A DNA stretch of 64,000 nucleotides, from assembly GCF_900114455.1 (NCBI RefSeq), contig NZ_FOTC01000002.1, forward strand, positions 653,012 to 717,011, in the 5' to 3' direction. The translations under genes and the position numbers were made by a program. This DNA comes from Halogranum rubrum (GTDB lineage: Archaea > Halobacteriota > Halobacteria > Halobacteriales > Haloferacaceae). Of the stretch, positions 53,609-62,977 are shown in pieces (the first letter of the stretch is position 1; the number at the start of each line of letters is the position of its first letter). The notes under the pieces are model-generated. The model was not told the origin of the DNA and did not search any database. It was given only the letters and a program-made list of their open reading frames with translations.

Positions 53609-54613
53609 TCACTCACCTGTCTCGCTCCGGAACGACGGCACGACGTCGAGCGTCACGTCGAATTCGCCCAGCACGAACAGCGCGTAGTACCGGAAGTACG
53701 TGACGACCGGAACCTGCACGAGGAGGCTGACCAGGATGACGGCCAGTCCGTAGAGCGCAGCGAGGAGGCCGAGAACGACCAAGCCGACCGTTCCGGGGCC
53801 ACCCGTCGAGACGAGCGCGAAGTAGAGTATTCCGCCGACGATGGCGAAGGGAAGTGCGACGACGAGTGCGAGGAGGACGACGACGAGGCCGACGGCGATT
53901 GCTGCACCGATGGCGAGTGCGTACCGAACGAGGACGTACAGGGCGGTCTGTTCCCACTCGACGCGGAGGAGCGGGAACACCCGCCGCCAGGCGTCGAGGA
54001 CGGTTCGGTCTTCGACGAGCATCGTCGGAACGACGAAGTCCGTCGTCAGTTGGAGGACGACGCCGACAGCGAGTGCCAGCAGACCGACGAAGAAGACGAT
54101 GGGGAGTAAGAGGAGCAAGAACGCCGGAGAGAGGGTGACCCCGGCGAAGATTGCAACACCAATCGGAATCGCGACGAGGGCGAAGACGAGAACTCCGAGA
54201 ATGACTCTGAACCCGAAGAGGCGGAGTCCCGGTCGGAAGTGCTGCCGAAACGGGGCGCGAATTCGGACGTCTCGTGTTCTGACACCGTCGACGAACACGA
54301 ATTCCATCACGGAGCTAATCGCGAGGAAGACGAGTGCGAGGAGGGCGAGCACTACGACGAGTGCGGCGACAGCGGCGAGTATCGACCGAATGGGGAGCGT
54401 GTCGACCGGTGGGAACTCGCCAGTCCACGGCGGAACCTCGTCGGTCGAGTAGTTGAACGCACCCTGTCCGCCACCGCCGCCACCGCCACCGAGTCCGCCG
54501 ACGAAGAACGCGATGAGTGCGAGTCGGAGCCAGCGGCCACGGTTGACGGGGAGGAGGAGAGACGTCGTCGCTCGCCGAGCGTCGTCGAGCGTGGAGAGGG
54601 CATACCAGGGCAT
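53609..54613 (-). CDS. multi-helix membrane protein, glycerophosphoryl-diester-like membrane family
   Basis: A 334-residue membrane protein with about six helices. A Gly run (nine glycines near residues 38-48) follows the first helix, then a long outside loop. Hydrophobic segments start near 80, 125, 160, 225 and 280. The layout 'MPWYALSTLDDARRATTSLL' and paired helices resembles haloarchaeal families near the DUF7544 group (from memory). The ATG at 54613 was chosen because a TATA-like CCTTTTTATC is about 30 bases before it. Function unknown. Confidence 0.72.
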   Translation of the reverse strand: MPWYALSTLDDARRATTSLLLPVNRGRWLRLALIAFFVGGLGGGGGGGGQGAFNYSTDEVPPWTGEFPPVDTLPIRSILAAVAALVVVLALLALVFLAISSVMEFVFVDGVRTRDVRIRAPFRQHFRPGLRLFGFRVILGVLVFALVAIPIGVAIFAGVTLSPAFLLLLLPIVFFVGLLALAVGVVLQLTTDFVVPTMLVEDRTVLDAWRRVFPLLRVEWEQTALYVLVRYALAIGAAIAVGLVVVLLALVVALPFAIVGGILYFALVSTGGPGTVGLVVLGLLAALYGLAVILVSLLVQVPVVTYFRYYALFVLGEFDVTLDVVPSFRSETGE

Positions 54614-54638
54614 GACAGCCACAGAGAAGCTGTCAGCG

Positions 54639-54648
54639 GATAAAAAGG
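54639..54648 (-). promoter_or_regulatory. TATA box of the multi-helix membrane gene
   Basis: On the minus strand, CCTTTTTATC is centred about 30 bases before the ATG at 54613. Confidence 0.55.
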
Positions 54649-54715
54649 CGCGGCTGGTTTCCACTCGCTCACTCGACGTCGCTAGCTCTTTGGCAGGGGC
54701 AGTCCTACCGCACGC

Positions 54716-55819
54716 ATGACACCCTTCGAACGCCGTACCCGCGAGTGTCAGTCTCGTCTCCGCGACGGTGCCGGAGACGCTCTCGTCTTGTTCCCCAGTC
54801 AGAACCTCTTCTATCTCTCGGGGTTCCACGAGACGCCCGCAGAACGACATCTCCTCTTGTTCGTTCCGAGACACGAGGACCCGGTCTTTCTCGTCCCCGA
54901 ACTCTACGCCGACCAGATTCGAGACGACTCGTGGGTCGACGACGTCCGCACGTGGGCCGACGAGGAGAACCCCCGCGACCACCTCCGAGACGTCGCGAGC
55001 GACCTCGGACTCTCGGAACACCACCTCCTCGTCGACGACACGATGTGGGCACAGTTTACACAGGACCTTCGGACGGTCCTCCCCGACGCGACGTTTGGAC
55101 TGGCGAGCGACGTCGTCGCACCGCTTCGGCTACAGAAAGACGACGCTGAACTCGACGCACTCCGACGCGCCGCCCGCATCACAGACCGTGTCGTCGACGA
55201 CGTTCGCGCACTCGGTAGCGACGCAGTCGGCACGACCGAGGCCGAACTGGCGGCCGACATCGAACGTCGCCTCGTCGACGCCGGCGGCGACGGTACTTCC
55301 TTCGAGGTCATCGTCGGTTCCGGACCAAACGGCGCGAAGCCACACCACTACCACAGCGACCGCCGAATCGAGGCGGGCGACCCCGTCGTCCTCGACTTCG
55401 GCACGCGCGTCGACGGCTACCCCTCTGACCAGACGCGAACCATCGTCTTCGACGGAGAACCCTCGGAGACGTTCACCGAGGTTCACGACGTCGTCAGAGC
55501 CGCACAGAGTGCCGCCGTCGACGCCATCGAACCGGGCGTCACGGCAGGTGCAGTCGACGCCGCCGCCCGCGACGTCATCGAGGCTGCGGGTTACGGCGGG
55601 CAGTTCATCCACCGAACCGGCCACGGCGTCGGGCTAGACGTCCACGAAGAGCCGTACATCGTCGCCGGGAGCGACGTCGAACTCGAAGCGGGGATGGTGT
55701 TCAGCGTCGAACCCGGCGTCTATCTCCCGGACGAGTTCGGTGTGCGTATCGAAGACCTCGTCGTCGTCACCGACGACGGCTGTGAGCGACTGAACGACAC
55801 CGACCGCGGGTGGTCGTAG
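54716..55819 (+). CDS. M24 family metallopeptidase (Xaa-Pro dipeptidase-like)
   Basis: A 367-residue peptidase with an N-terminal creatinase-like domain (about 1-135) and a pita-bread domain. The five metal ligands are visible: Asp in VVLDFGTR, Asp in SDQTRT, His in HRTGHGVGLDVHEEP, Glu in FSVEPGVY and Glu in VRIEDLV. It should cleave dipeptides or aminoacyl-proline bonds in the cytoplasm. It ends exactly where the next, convergent gene ends. Confidence 0.92.
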   Translation: MTPFERRTRECQSRLRDGAGDALVLFPSQNLFYLSGFHETPAERHLLLFVPRHEDPVFLVPELYADQIRDDSWVDDVRTWADEENPRDHLRDVASDLGLSEHHLLVDDTMWAQFTQDLRTVLPDATFGLASDVVAPLRLQKDDAELDALRRAARITDRVVDDVRALGSDAVGTTEAELAADIERRLVDAGGDGTSFEVIVGSGPNGAKPHHYHSDRRIEAGDPVVLDFGTRVDGYPSDQTRTIVFDGEPSETFTEVHDVVRAAQSAAVDAIEPGVTAGAVDAAARDVIEAAGYGGQFIHRTGHGVGLDVHEEPYIVAGSDVELEAGMVFSVEPGVYLPDEFGVRIEDLVVVTDDGCERLNDTDRGWS

Positions 55820-56242
55820 TCACTCCCAGTGGTCGCGCTCGAATCGCTCGCCGAGGGTGTTGAGGACGGCGAGGAAGACGAGTCCGACGAGCGAGGCTGT
55901 CCCCGCATCGTCCGGAATTCGACTCGCTTTCTCTTCGACACGCCACGGTTCGTCGCGTGCAGCTTCCTCGGCCGCCTTCGCCGCTTTGCGGTGTTGATAC
56001 AGTTTGTAGACGGACGCACCGAGACCAGCGAGTGACCCGACTGCGAGTCCGAGCCACACGTAGGGACGGCCCGGGCTGTCGTCCGGTTCGGACTCGTCGA
56101 AGGCTTCGCCACTCTCGAACTCCTCGGCGGTGACTTCCTCGAACTGGGAGAGTTCGGTGTCAGTTGCCCCGTCGAGTGGTTCTGACTCGTCGTCGTCGCT
56201 TCCACCCCGAAGTCGGGAGAATCGACGCTTGATTGCAGCCAT
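55820..56242 (-). CDS. two-helix membrane protein with acidic N-terminus
   Basis: A 140-residue protein with a basic start (MAAIKRRFSRLRGG), an acidic stretch to residue ~58, a membrane helix (about 60-80, YVWLGLAVGSLAGLGASVYK), a charged helical region and a second hydrophobic segment (about 115-130). It converges on the M24 peptidase with no gap. No family recognised. Confidence 0.7.
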   Translation of the reverse strand: MAAIKRRFSRLRGGSDDDESEPLDGATDTELSQFEEVTAEEFESGEAFDESEPDDSPGRPYVWLGLAVGSLAGLGASVYKLYQHRKAAKAAEEAARDEPWRVEEKASRIPDDAGTASLVGLVFLAVLNTLGERFERDHWE

Positions 56243-56332
56243 ACGCTCTCCTTCGGCACGGACACTCTTGGAACTACGGGCAGCGGTGGCGTGGCGGATA
56301 CGTTTATCACGTACCAGAACGCCGGTGTTTCC

Positions 56333-57367
56333 ATGCGCGTCGCCGTCCTCTCACCAGAACTCGAACTGACACTCGAAGACCGTGACCGACCCGACCCCGG
56401 ACCCGACGACGTGCTCGTTCGGATGCGCTCTATCGGTATCTGTGGCTCCGACGTCCACTACTACGAACACGGCCGAATCGGCGACTACGTCGTCGACAGC
56501 CCACTGATTCTCGGCCACGAGAGCGCAGGTGAAGTCGTCGCCGTCGGCGAGAACGTCGACGACGGGCGCGTCGGCGAGCGAGTGACACTCGAACCGGGCG
56601 TTCCCTGCCGCCGCTGCGAACACTGCGCCCGTGGCGAGTACAACCTCTGTGCGGACGTGACGTTCATGGCGACACCACCGGACGACGGCGCGTTCGCCGA
56701 GTACGTCGCGTGGCCCGCCGACTTTGCGTACACCCTCCCAGACAACGTCTCGATGGACGAGGGTGCACTCGTCGAACCGCTCTCCGTGGGTATCCACGTC
56801 GCTCGCCGAGCAGACATTGACGTCGGTGACTCTGTGCTCGTGACGGGGAGCGGCCCCATCGGGTTGCTGGTGATGGAAGCCGTCCGTGCCGCTGGTGCGA
56901 CGGACGTCATCGTCTCGGACGTGGTTCCGGAGAAACTCGCTCTCGCCGAGGAGCGTGGCGCGGACCTGACCGTCGACGTGACTGAGCACGACCTCCAGAC
57001 TGCTGTCACGGAGGCGACGGACGGGCGCGGTGTCGACGTCGTCGTCGAAGCCTCTGGCGCACCACCGGCCGTACAAGGGGCGTTCGACGCCGTCCAACGC
57101 GGCGGGTCCGTCGTCCTGGTCGGACTCGCCCCCGACGGAGAGGTGCCACTCGATACGAACGAGATAATCGACAACGAACTCGACGTCTTCGGGTCGTTCC
57201 GCTACCGGAACACGTACCCTGCGGCGCTCGACCTCTTGGCCGACGGCGCAGTCGACGTGGAAGGAATCATCGACTTCGACGCAGCAATCGACGACGTCGA
57301 CGCAGCGTTCCAGCGTGCCCAAGAGCCAGAGACGGTGAAAGGGATGATTCGTCTCGACAGTGAGTAA
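56333..57367 (+). CDS. zinc-dependent medium-chain dehydrogenase (sorbitol/xylitol dehydrogenase-like)
   Basis: A 344-residue enzyme with the catalytic-zinc residues Cys37 in ICGSDVHYYEHG and GHESAG (His-Glu), and the structural zinc cysteines in CRRCEHCARGEYNLC. The Rossmann fold has SGPIGLLVMEA and IVSDVVPEK. The ICGSDVHYYEHGRIGDY segment is typical of polyol dehydrogenases that oxidise sorbitol, xylitol or similar sugars alcohols with NAD. A TATA-like GTTTATCA about 29 bases upstream favours the ATG at 56333 over the GTG at 56291. Confidence 0.9.
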   Translation: MRVAVLSPELELTLEDRDRPDPGPDDVLVRMRSIGICGSDVHYYEHGRIGDYVVDSPLILGHESAGEVVAVGENVDDGRVGERVTLEPGVPCRRCEHCARGEYNLCADVTFMATPPDDGAFAEYVAWPADFAYTLPDNVSMDEGALVEPLSVGIHVARRADIDVGDSVLVTGSGPIGLLVMEAVRAAGATDVIVSDVVPEKLALAEERGADLTVDVTEHDLQTAVTEATDGRGVDVVVEASGAPPAVQGAFDAVQRGGSVVLVGLAPDGEVPLDTNEIIDNELDVFGSFRYRNTYPAALDLLADGAVDVEGIIDFDAAIDDVDAAFQRAQEPETVKGMIRLDSE

Positions 57368-57539
57368 CGAGTGAACGAGTGGGGGGAGGGGCAAACAGGC
57401 GGCACGGTACTCTGGCGTGTCAGTGAAGCGGTGCGCCACACATCCGCGATACGCTCCACCGAAATCGTCAATTCATACGGGTGGTGGCCGTGCTCTCCGA
57501 TATAAACTCTGTGGCGACCGGCATCGAGTCTCAACCTCC

Positions 57540-57818
57540 CTACTTTCGTTCGTGCCGAAGAACGGCGACGTATCGTCCACGGTCACGGTGAACGTCGGAG
57601 ACAGGCCACGGTGTGTCGGCGACGACTTTCCGAAGACGGTCGACAGAGAACATGAGCGACGTTATATATGGGTCTCGCTCGCCGTCGTACACCAGCCGAA
57701 ACTGGCGAGTGGCGACGCCCGGTTCGACTCGATGCTCGGCTATGTACTCCTCGTGTTCCGGTGGTGCCATCGTCGAGTCGGTGACGTCGCCGACGAGGAC
57801 GCCGCCCGGACGAACCAC
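57540..57818 (-). pseudogene. 5'-truncated class I SAM methyltransferase remnant
   Basis: The frame encodes the back half of a small-molecule methyltransferase: VRPGGVLVGDVTDST is the motif after the SAM-binding core, and a later MFSVDRLRKVVADTPW with YVAVLRHERK is the usual ending. The front part with the glycine-rich SAM motif is missing. The frame stays open for about 40 codons upstream to a stop at 57939-57941 (GYEVSDEKCQQRSRG), but holds no ATG and no SAM motif. Third positions are G/C-rich, so it was a gene. The GTG at 57818 could still give a 92-aa product; more likely it is decayed. Confidence 0.6.
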
Positions 57819-58066
57819 CTCGCAGCCATCCTCTTCGCTGTCGACGTCGAGACAGTTGTTCCCTCGTGAACGCTGTTGGCACTTCTCGTCCGAAACTTCA
57901 TAGCCGAAATCGAGACCACCGAGGGTATGAGCTGAGCCTCACCGCGCGGCGACTAGCGGGTGTACGGTACACCGCCGCGCGTCGACGTCGTACCGTCTGT
58001 TCGCAATTCGCTCGCCAACACTGACGCTGACGGCAGTGAAAAATCGAGAAGTCGGTCCGAGTAGCG

Positions 58067-59167
58067 TTACTCGTCGTCGGCCGCGGCGGGGACGAGCGCG
58101 TCGACGTCTGCGTGCTCGAAGAGCAGGTCACGGAGCAAGCTGACGGTCTCTTCGTCGCGGGTTCGACCGCTGTGGACGAGCTCCTCGGCGCGGTCGACGA
58201 CCGACAGCGTGTCGGCGTTGACGAGGAGGACGGGGACGCCCTTCTCCTCCGCCTTGCCGAGCACTGCGGCCGGTGGACGGTGACCGCCCGTGAGGATGAG
58301 CGCCTTCACACCCGGCGCTTCGAGCGCTGCGGTGTGAATCTCCGAACGGTCGCCGCCGGTGATGACCGCTGCGTCCTTGGTCCGGCGGAAGTAGCGGAGA
58401 GCGGCGTCGCCGCCCATCGCCCCCACGAGGAACCGCTCGACGAAGGCGTCGGTTGGGACGTTCGTCGCGACGTCGGCACCGAGTTCCTGAGCGAGACCCT
58501 CGACGGTGACACCGGCGAGTTCGCGCTTTCGCGGCAGGACGCCGAGAACGTCGATACCGCGGTTCTCGAGGAACGGGACGACTTCCGTCTCCAGTTCGTC
58601 GTAGACGGAGTCCGAGACCCGGTTGAACAGAACGCCGGCGAGGTCCTCACCGATGTCGTCCGCGGCGGCGAGCACGTCGTCTATGTCGCCCGGTTTGGTG
58701 TAATCGGCGACGAGAAGCACCTGCGCGTCGAGCAGGTCGGCGACTTCGGGGTCGGTGAGATCGATGATGCCACCGGTCGTGTACCGGCCGGCACCCTCGA
58801 CGAGCATCAGGTCTTTGCCGGCCGAGAGTTGGTCGTAGTTCTCGCGGACGATGTCGGCGAGTTCGTCGCCGTCTTCCTGCCCACGGATGGCACCCTCGAC
58901 GAACGTCGGCGAGTAGACGATGGGTTCCATCTGGTGCATCTCGGCGTCGAGACCGAGCAGTTCGCGCGCGAGCATCGGGTCCTGGTCGAGCGTCTTACCG
59001 ACGTTCGACTGCAGGCGCGTCCCTTTCGGTTTCATGTAGCCCACGTCGAGGCCGCGTTCCTGAGCGAGCAGACCGAGCGCGAGTGTTACGGCCGTCTTTC
59101 CGGTGCTGTCCTGAGTCGAGGTGACGAGTAGCGTGTTCATGGCTGAATCGTTGTCGGGAAGGGTCAT
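58067..59167 (-). CDS. phosphotransacetylase-like regulatory protein (BioD-like P-loop + DRTGG)
   Basis: A 366-residue protein. An N-terminal BioD/AAA_26-type P-loop domain (LLVTSTQDSTGKTAVTLALG; residues ~10-200) is followed by a DRTGG domain (about 210-320, VGAMGGDAALRYFRRTKDAAVITGGDRSEI), as in the N-terminal part of long bacterial phosphotransacetylases. The catalytic phosphotransacetylase domain is missing, so it is probably a regulator or sensor and not an acetyltransferase. Its ATG overlaps the stop of the acetyl-CoA synthetase gene by four bases; the ATG at 59140 is an alternative start. Confidence 0.87.
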   Translation of the reverse strand: MTLPDNDSAMNTLLVTSTQDSTGKTAVTLALGLLAQERGLDVGYMKPKGTRLQSNVGKTLDQDPMLARELLGLDAEMHQMEPIVYSPTFVEGAIRGQEDGDELADIVRENYDQLSAGKDLMLVEGAGRYTTGGIIDLTDPEVADLLDAQVLLVADYTKPGDIDDVLAAADDIGEDLAGVLFNRVSDSVYDELETEVVPFLENRGIDVLGVLPRKRELAGVTVEGLAQELGADVATNVPTDAFVERFLVGAMGGDAALRYFRRTKDAAVITGGDRSEIHTAALEAPGVKALILTGGHRPPAAVLGKAEEKGVPVLLVNADTLSVVDRAEELVHSGRTRDEETVSLLRDLLFEHADVDALVPAAADDE

Positions 59168-61257
59168 AGCTCGTCGGGGTCGACGGTCAGTCGAACGTCG
59201 ACCGCTTTCGCGCCGTCCGGCAGCGCGACGAGTGGGTTGATGTCCAGTTCGAGGATGGCCGGGAAGTCCGTAACCAACTGCGAGAGTCGCTGGATGGTCT
59301 CTGTGACCTCGTCGACGTCGACGGGGTCACGGCCGCGAGCACCGCGCAGCAGCGGTGCGGAGTCTATCTCCTCGGTCATCGTGTGTGCCTCGTTCTCGGC
59401 GACGGGAGCGACACGGAACGTCGTGTCCTCCATCACTTCGACGAAGATGCCGCCGAGTCCGAACATGAGCAGCGGCCCGAACTGTGGGTCACGGTTCATG
59501 CCGACGATGGTCTCGACGCCGTTGTCGAGATCCACCATCTCTTGGACCTGCACGCCGATGATGTTGGCGTCCGGCTGGTAGTTCCGTGCCCGGGTGATGA
59601 GGTCCTCGTAAGCGTCGTATACGTCCTCGTCCTCGACGCCGACTTTCACGCCGCCGATGTCGGATTTGTGGAGGATATCGGGGCTGACGATCTTCATCAC
59701 GACGTTGCCGTCGATGTCTTCGGCGACTTCGAGCGCGTCGGCGGGCGAGTCGATGATGTCGCCCTGCGGCGTCTCGATACCGTAGGCGTCGAGCAGTCCC
59801 ATCGCCTCGACGCCGAGTCGCGTGTCGTCGCGACCCTTGACCGATTCGAGAATCTCGCGGGCGCGCTCTTCGTCGACGTCGAACTCGGTCGGTTCGTCGT
59901 ACTCGCGGCGGCTGATGTCCTTGAAGTCAGAGAGTGCGTCGAGTGCGAACACCGCCCGCGACGGGTCGAAGTAGTTCGGGATGCCCGACTCTTGGAGAAT
60001 CTCTGCGGCGGGCTTGACTCGCTCGCCACCCATGAAACAGGCGGCGACGGGCTTGTCGTGTTCCTTCCGGAGTTCGACCGTGTCCTCGGCCAGTTGCTCG
60101 TAGTCGAGCACGGCCGTCGGACAGGTCAAGACGAGCGCCATGCCGACGTTCTCGTCGGCGAGTGCAACGTCGAGTGCCTCGCTGAACCGGTCGTTGTCGG
60201 CGTCGCCGACGATGTCGACCGGGTTGTAGATGTTGCCCTCTTCGGGCAGTTTCTCGGAGAATTCCTCTAAGGTCTCGTCGGAGAAACTCGCCATCGACAG
60301 ACTCGAATCCCCGACGGCGTCCGTCGACATCACGCCGGGACCGCCGGCGTTGGTGATGATGGCGATCTCCTTGCTGTCGGGCAGTGGCTGGTTGGCGAGC
60401 ATCTGCGCCGAGTCGAACAGTTCTTGGACCGACTCGGCGCGGATGACGCCCGCTTGCTCCAGACCGGCCTCGTAGGCTTGGTCACTGCCGGCGATGGTGC
60501 CGGTGTGACTCGACGCCGCCTGTGCGCCGGCGTCCGTCCGCCCGGACTTGACGAGCACGATCGGCGTGTCCTGTGTGACCTCGCGAGCGGTGTCGATGAA
60601 CTCGCGCCCCTCCTCGATGCCTTCGAGGTAGCCGATGACGACGTCCGTCTGCTCGTCTGTCCCCCACGCGTCGATGAAGTCCGACTCGTCGAGGACCGCT
60701 TTGTTCCCCAGCGAGACGACGTCCTTGAAGCCGATGCCCTCGTCGTTCGCCCAGTCGAGGACGGCCGTGATGAAGGCACCCGACTGGCTCATGAAGGACA
60801 TGTTGCCGGAGGTGGCGTTCTCGGGACCGAAGGTGGCGTTCATCCCCTTCGGTGTACTCATAATTCCTAAACTATTGGGTCCGACGAGGTTGAGGTCGTA
60901 CTCCTCGGCGACTTCGGTGAGTTCCTGTTCACGTGCGGCGCCCTCACTACCGGTTTCTCCGAACCCGGCGGTGATGACGACGACGTTCTGGATACCCGCC
61001 TCGCCCGCCTGGCGTACCGCGTCCACGGCGATGTGGGGCGGAACGACGACGATTGCGAGGTCGGCATCGGTCTCACCGACGTCGGCGACGGCGGGGAGGC
61101 CGAACACCTCGTCGTACTTGGGGTTGACCGGCACGACCTCACCGTCGAAATCCTCGATGAGGTTCTCGACGATGGCGCGGCCGACCGACCCTTCACGCTC
61201 TGTCGCACCGACGACGGCAACCCGCCCCGGCGCAAACAACTCGGATAGGTCTCCCAT
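59164..61257 (-). CDS. acd: acetate--CoA ligase (ADP-forming), fused alpha-beta type
   Basis: A 697-residue enzyme that makes acetate and ATP from acetyl-CoA, ADP and phosphate. The CoA-binding domain starts FAPGRVAVVGATEREGSVG, the succinyl-CoA-ligase-like part has the phosphohistidine in SSHTGTIAGSD, and the C-terminal half is an ATP-grasp domain (VVMKIVSPDILHKSDIGG; MFGLGGIFVEV). The single-chain alpha-beta form is usual in haloarchaea. Its TATA box and a dyad lie just upstream. It overlaps the DRTGG protein gene by four bases. Confidence 0.94.
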   Translation of the reverse strand: MGDLSELFAPGRVAVVGATEREGSVGRAIVENLIEDFDGEVVPVNPKYDEVFGLPAVADVGETDADLAIVVVPPHIAVDAVRQAGEAGIQNVVVITAGFGETGSEGAAREQELTEVAEEYDLNLVGPNSLGIMSTPKGMNATFGPENATSGNMSFMSQSGAFITAVLDWANDEGIGFKDVVSLGNKAVLDESDFIDAWGTDEQTDVVIGYLEGIEEGREFIDTAREVTQDTPIVLVKSGRTDAGAQAASSHTGTIAGSDQAYEAGLEQAGVIRAESVQELFDSAQMLANQPLPDSKEIAIITNAGGPGVMSTDAVGDSSLSMASFSDETLEEFSEKLPEEGNIYNPVDIVGDADNDRFSEALDVALADENVGMALVLTCPTAVLDYEQLAEDTVELRKEHDKPVAACFMGGERVKPAAEILQESGIPNYFDPSRAVFALDALSDFKDISRREYDEPTEFDVDEERAREILESVKGRDDTRLGVEAMGLLDAYGIETPQGDIIDSPADALEVAEDIDGNVVMKIVSPDILHKSDIGGVKVGVEDEDVYDAYEDLITRARNYQPDANIIGVQVQEMVDLDNGVETIVGMNRDPQFGPLLMFGLGGIFVEVMEDTTFRVAPVAENEAHTMTEEIDSAPLLRGARGRDPVDVDEVTETIQRLSQLVTDFPAILELDINPLVALPDGAKAVDVRLTVDPDEL

Positions 61258-61282
61258 CGTTCTCACGTTGCCGCCGTACGCG

Positions 61283-61290
61283 CATAAATT
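61283..61290 (-). promoter_or_regulatory. TATA box of acd
   Basis: AATTTATG on the minus strand is centred about 29 bases before the ATG at 61257. Confidence 0.6.
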
Positions 61291-61295
61291 CCTGT

Positions 61296-61311
61296 GTGTG
61301 AACACTCACAC
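61296..61311. promoter_or_regulatory. perfect dyad just upstream of the acd TATA box
   Basis: GTGTGA-ACAC-TCACAC has perfect six-base arms and lies 39-54 bases before the acd start, directly upstream of its TATA/BRE. The place suits an activator or repressor site. The regulator is unknown. Confidence 0.5.
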
Positions 61312-61437
61312 GGATGCTGTCATCATGCCACAGCCGCAGGATTAATCAGGATATTTCTCCGTGAATCTCCCACTCATTCTGTCTTCGTGAGGAGAATCGT
61401 CGACCGACTCGGAGTCGAGTTCTCTCGAGACATCGTT

Positions 61438-61725
61438 CTACACTGCCTCGTCGGGTGCGTACTGCTCGCGAGTTCGCTTCGCACTGGCGGCGTACTCGGC
61501 TTGCGTCTCCGGGTCGTCGACAGTACCCAGCTTTGCTGAGTCGGTGTCGACGGCGGCAGTTGTCTCTCTGACGTCGTCGAAACTCGTCAGCGACCGCTCT
61601 TTTCGGAGATACCGCGACCCGTCGGGCGTCGCGTAGACGAGAATGACGATGTTCTGTTCGTCGTCGGAGTAGGTCCGTTCGACCAACCAGACGCGAACGC
61701 CGTCTGCTGAACGCTCGGAACTCAT
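61438..61725 (-). CDS. small haloarchaeal hypothetical protein
   Basis: A 95-residue acidic soluble protein starting MSSERSADGVRVWLVERTYS, with a beta-rich front (NIVILVYATPDGSRYLRKER) and a helical end. A TATA-like ACTTTTC is about 27 bases before the ATG. The pattern looks conserved in haloarchaea; function unknown. Confidence 0.72.
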   Translation of the reverse strand: MSSERSADGVRVWLVERTYSDDEQNIVILVYATPDGSRYLRKERSLTSFDDVRETTAAVDTDSAKLGTVDDPETQAEYAASAKRTREQYAPDEAV

Positions 61726-61770
61726 GCGTGTCGTTACGTCGTCGGGACAGAAAAGTCTCCGACCACGGTC

Positions 61771-62970
61771 TCAGAGCACCCCGAACCCGAACATCGGGCC
61801 GAACAGGAGGTGGAGACCGACGCCGACGATGAGCGCTGGAATCGTCGTGTAGATGCTGGCGACGATGGCGGCCTTCTTGTCGATGGCGATGAGCGGGAAC
61901 AGTGCGTCGCCGTCCTGGCTGATGGCGTTCGCCGTCAGCGCGGAGAACGGAATCGCTCCCTGCGAGTACGCCGTCGCGAGGACGATTTGCGGCCCACAGC
62001 CGGGAATGAGGCCGATGACGGCGCCCATGACGGGTGCGAGTACGCCCGCAGCAGCGGCAACGGCCTGTATCTCGATACCGGTGAAGACGAGACCGTACTC
62101 GTAGAGCAGGTACGCTCCGATGACCCACACCGTGACGAACGACGTCTCCATCGCCGCGTGCGTGAGTGTCTCTTGGGCGTTGGCGAACGTGTCCTTCGCT
62201 TTCCCGACGTGACCGTGGCCGACGTAGTGGCGACCGACGAAGTAGAGGTAGAACGACAGTGCCGTCCCCGTGATGCCGAAGATTGTGAACGCGCCCGCGA
62301 AACTCGGGGCAACGACCATCGGAACATCCGGCGCACCACGCAGCAGGTACAACACACCCGCGACGAGTCCGAAGGCTGCTGCGACCCACCACGCACCGAG
62401 TGCGACCTTACTCAGCGGAGTGAGAATCGGTGAGTGTCGCGTCGCGTCGTCGTGAACCTCACACCCCTGTGCCTCCTCGTAGTGGTGGACCTGACTGCCG
62501 ACCGTCGGCGCGGCGAACCCACCGTCGGTCACGGTCCGTCCGATTCGACTCACCGCGCGGTCGATACGACCGACGCCGAGACCGACTGTGTCGACGGCGT
62601 ACCCGAAGACGATGGCGGAGACGAACGAGATACCGTAGGCGTACAACCCCGCTTCGGGCGCGAGCGCGAGAATAACGAACGCTGCGTCGCCCGCCGTCGC
62701 GATGAGCGTCGCGACGACGGTGCCGAACGAGACGCTCCCGCGGACGTACAGCGGCATCATCACGATTGCACCCCCGCAACCAGGCGTGAGTCCCATGAAT
62801 GCGCCGACGAGCGGACCGGCGCGGCGGTTCTGTTCCAGTCGGCGGACGAGCGCACCGTCGGTCTTGTACTGGACGTAGCTAAACAGGAGGACGGTGACGG
62901 CGACGAACGCACTGACCTGTACGAAACCGTCGCGGACGGAGGTGACGAAGATATCGACGAGTTCTGACAT
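61771..62970 (-). CDS. putative 10-TM metal (manganese/heavy-metal) exporter, ArsP_2-like
   Basis: A 399-residue membrane protein with about ten helices in two repeated halves. Each half has the motif G-x-x-P-G-C-G: GLTPGCGGAIVMMPLY near residue 59 and GLIPGCGPQIVLATAY near residue 320, so it arose by internal duplication. The layout matches the 'putative 10TM heavy-metal exporter' family, some of which are called manganese transporters. A His/Cys-rich loop (SQVHHYEEAQGCEVHDD) near residue 160 may bind metal. A DtxR-type dyad is at its promoter. Confidence 0.78.
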   Translation of the reverse strand: MSELVDIFVTSVRDGFVQVSAFVAVTVLLFSYVQYKTDGALVRRLEQNRRAGPLVGAFMGLTPGCGGAIVMMPLYVRGSVSFGTVVATLIATAGDAAFVILALAPEAGLYAYGISFVSAIVFGYAVDTVGLGVGRIDRAVSRIGRTVTDGGFAAPTVGSQVHHYEEAQGCEVHDDATRHSPILTPLSKVALGAWWVAAAFGLVAGVLYLLRGAPDVPMVVAPSFAGAFTIFGITGTALSFYLYFVGRHYVGHGHVGKAKDTFANAQETLTHAAMETSFVTVWVIGAYLLYEYGLVFTGIEIQAVAAAAGVLAPVMGAVIGLIPGCGPQIVLATAYSQGAIPFSALTANAISQDGDALFPLIAIDKKAAIVASIYTTIPALIVGVGLHLLFGPMFGFGVL

Positions 62971-62977
62971 AAGTAAA

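Noticed and set aside
57202-57534. Minus-strand ORF partly opposite the end of the dehydrogenase
   Set aside because: About half lies antisense to the dehydrogenase; the rest has poor codon bias and no recognised motif.
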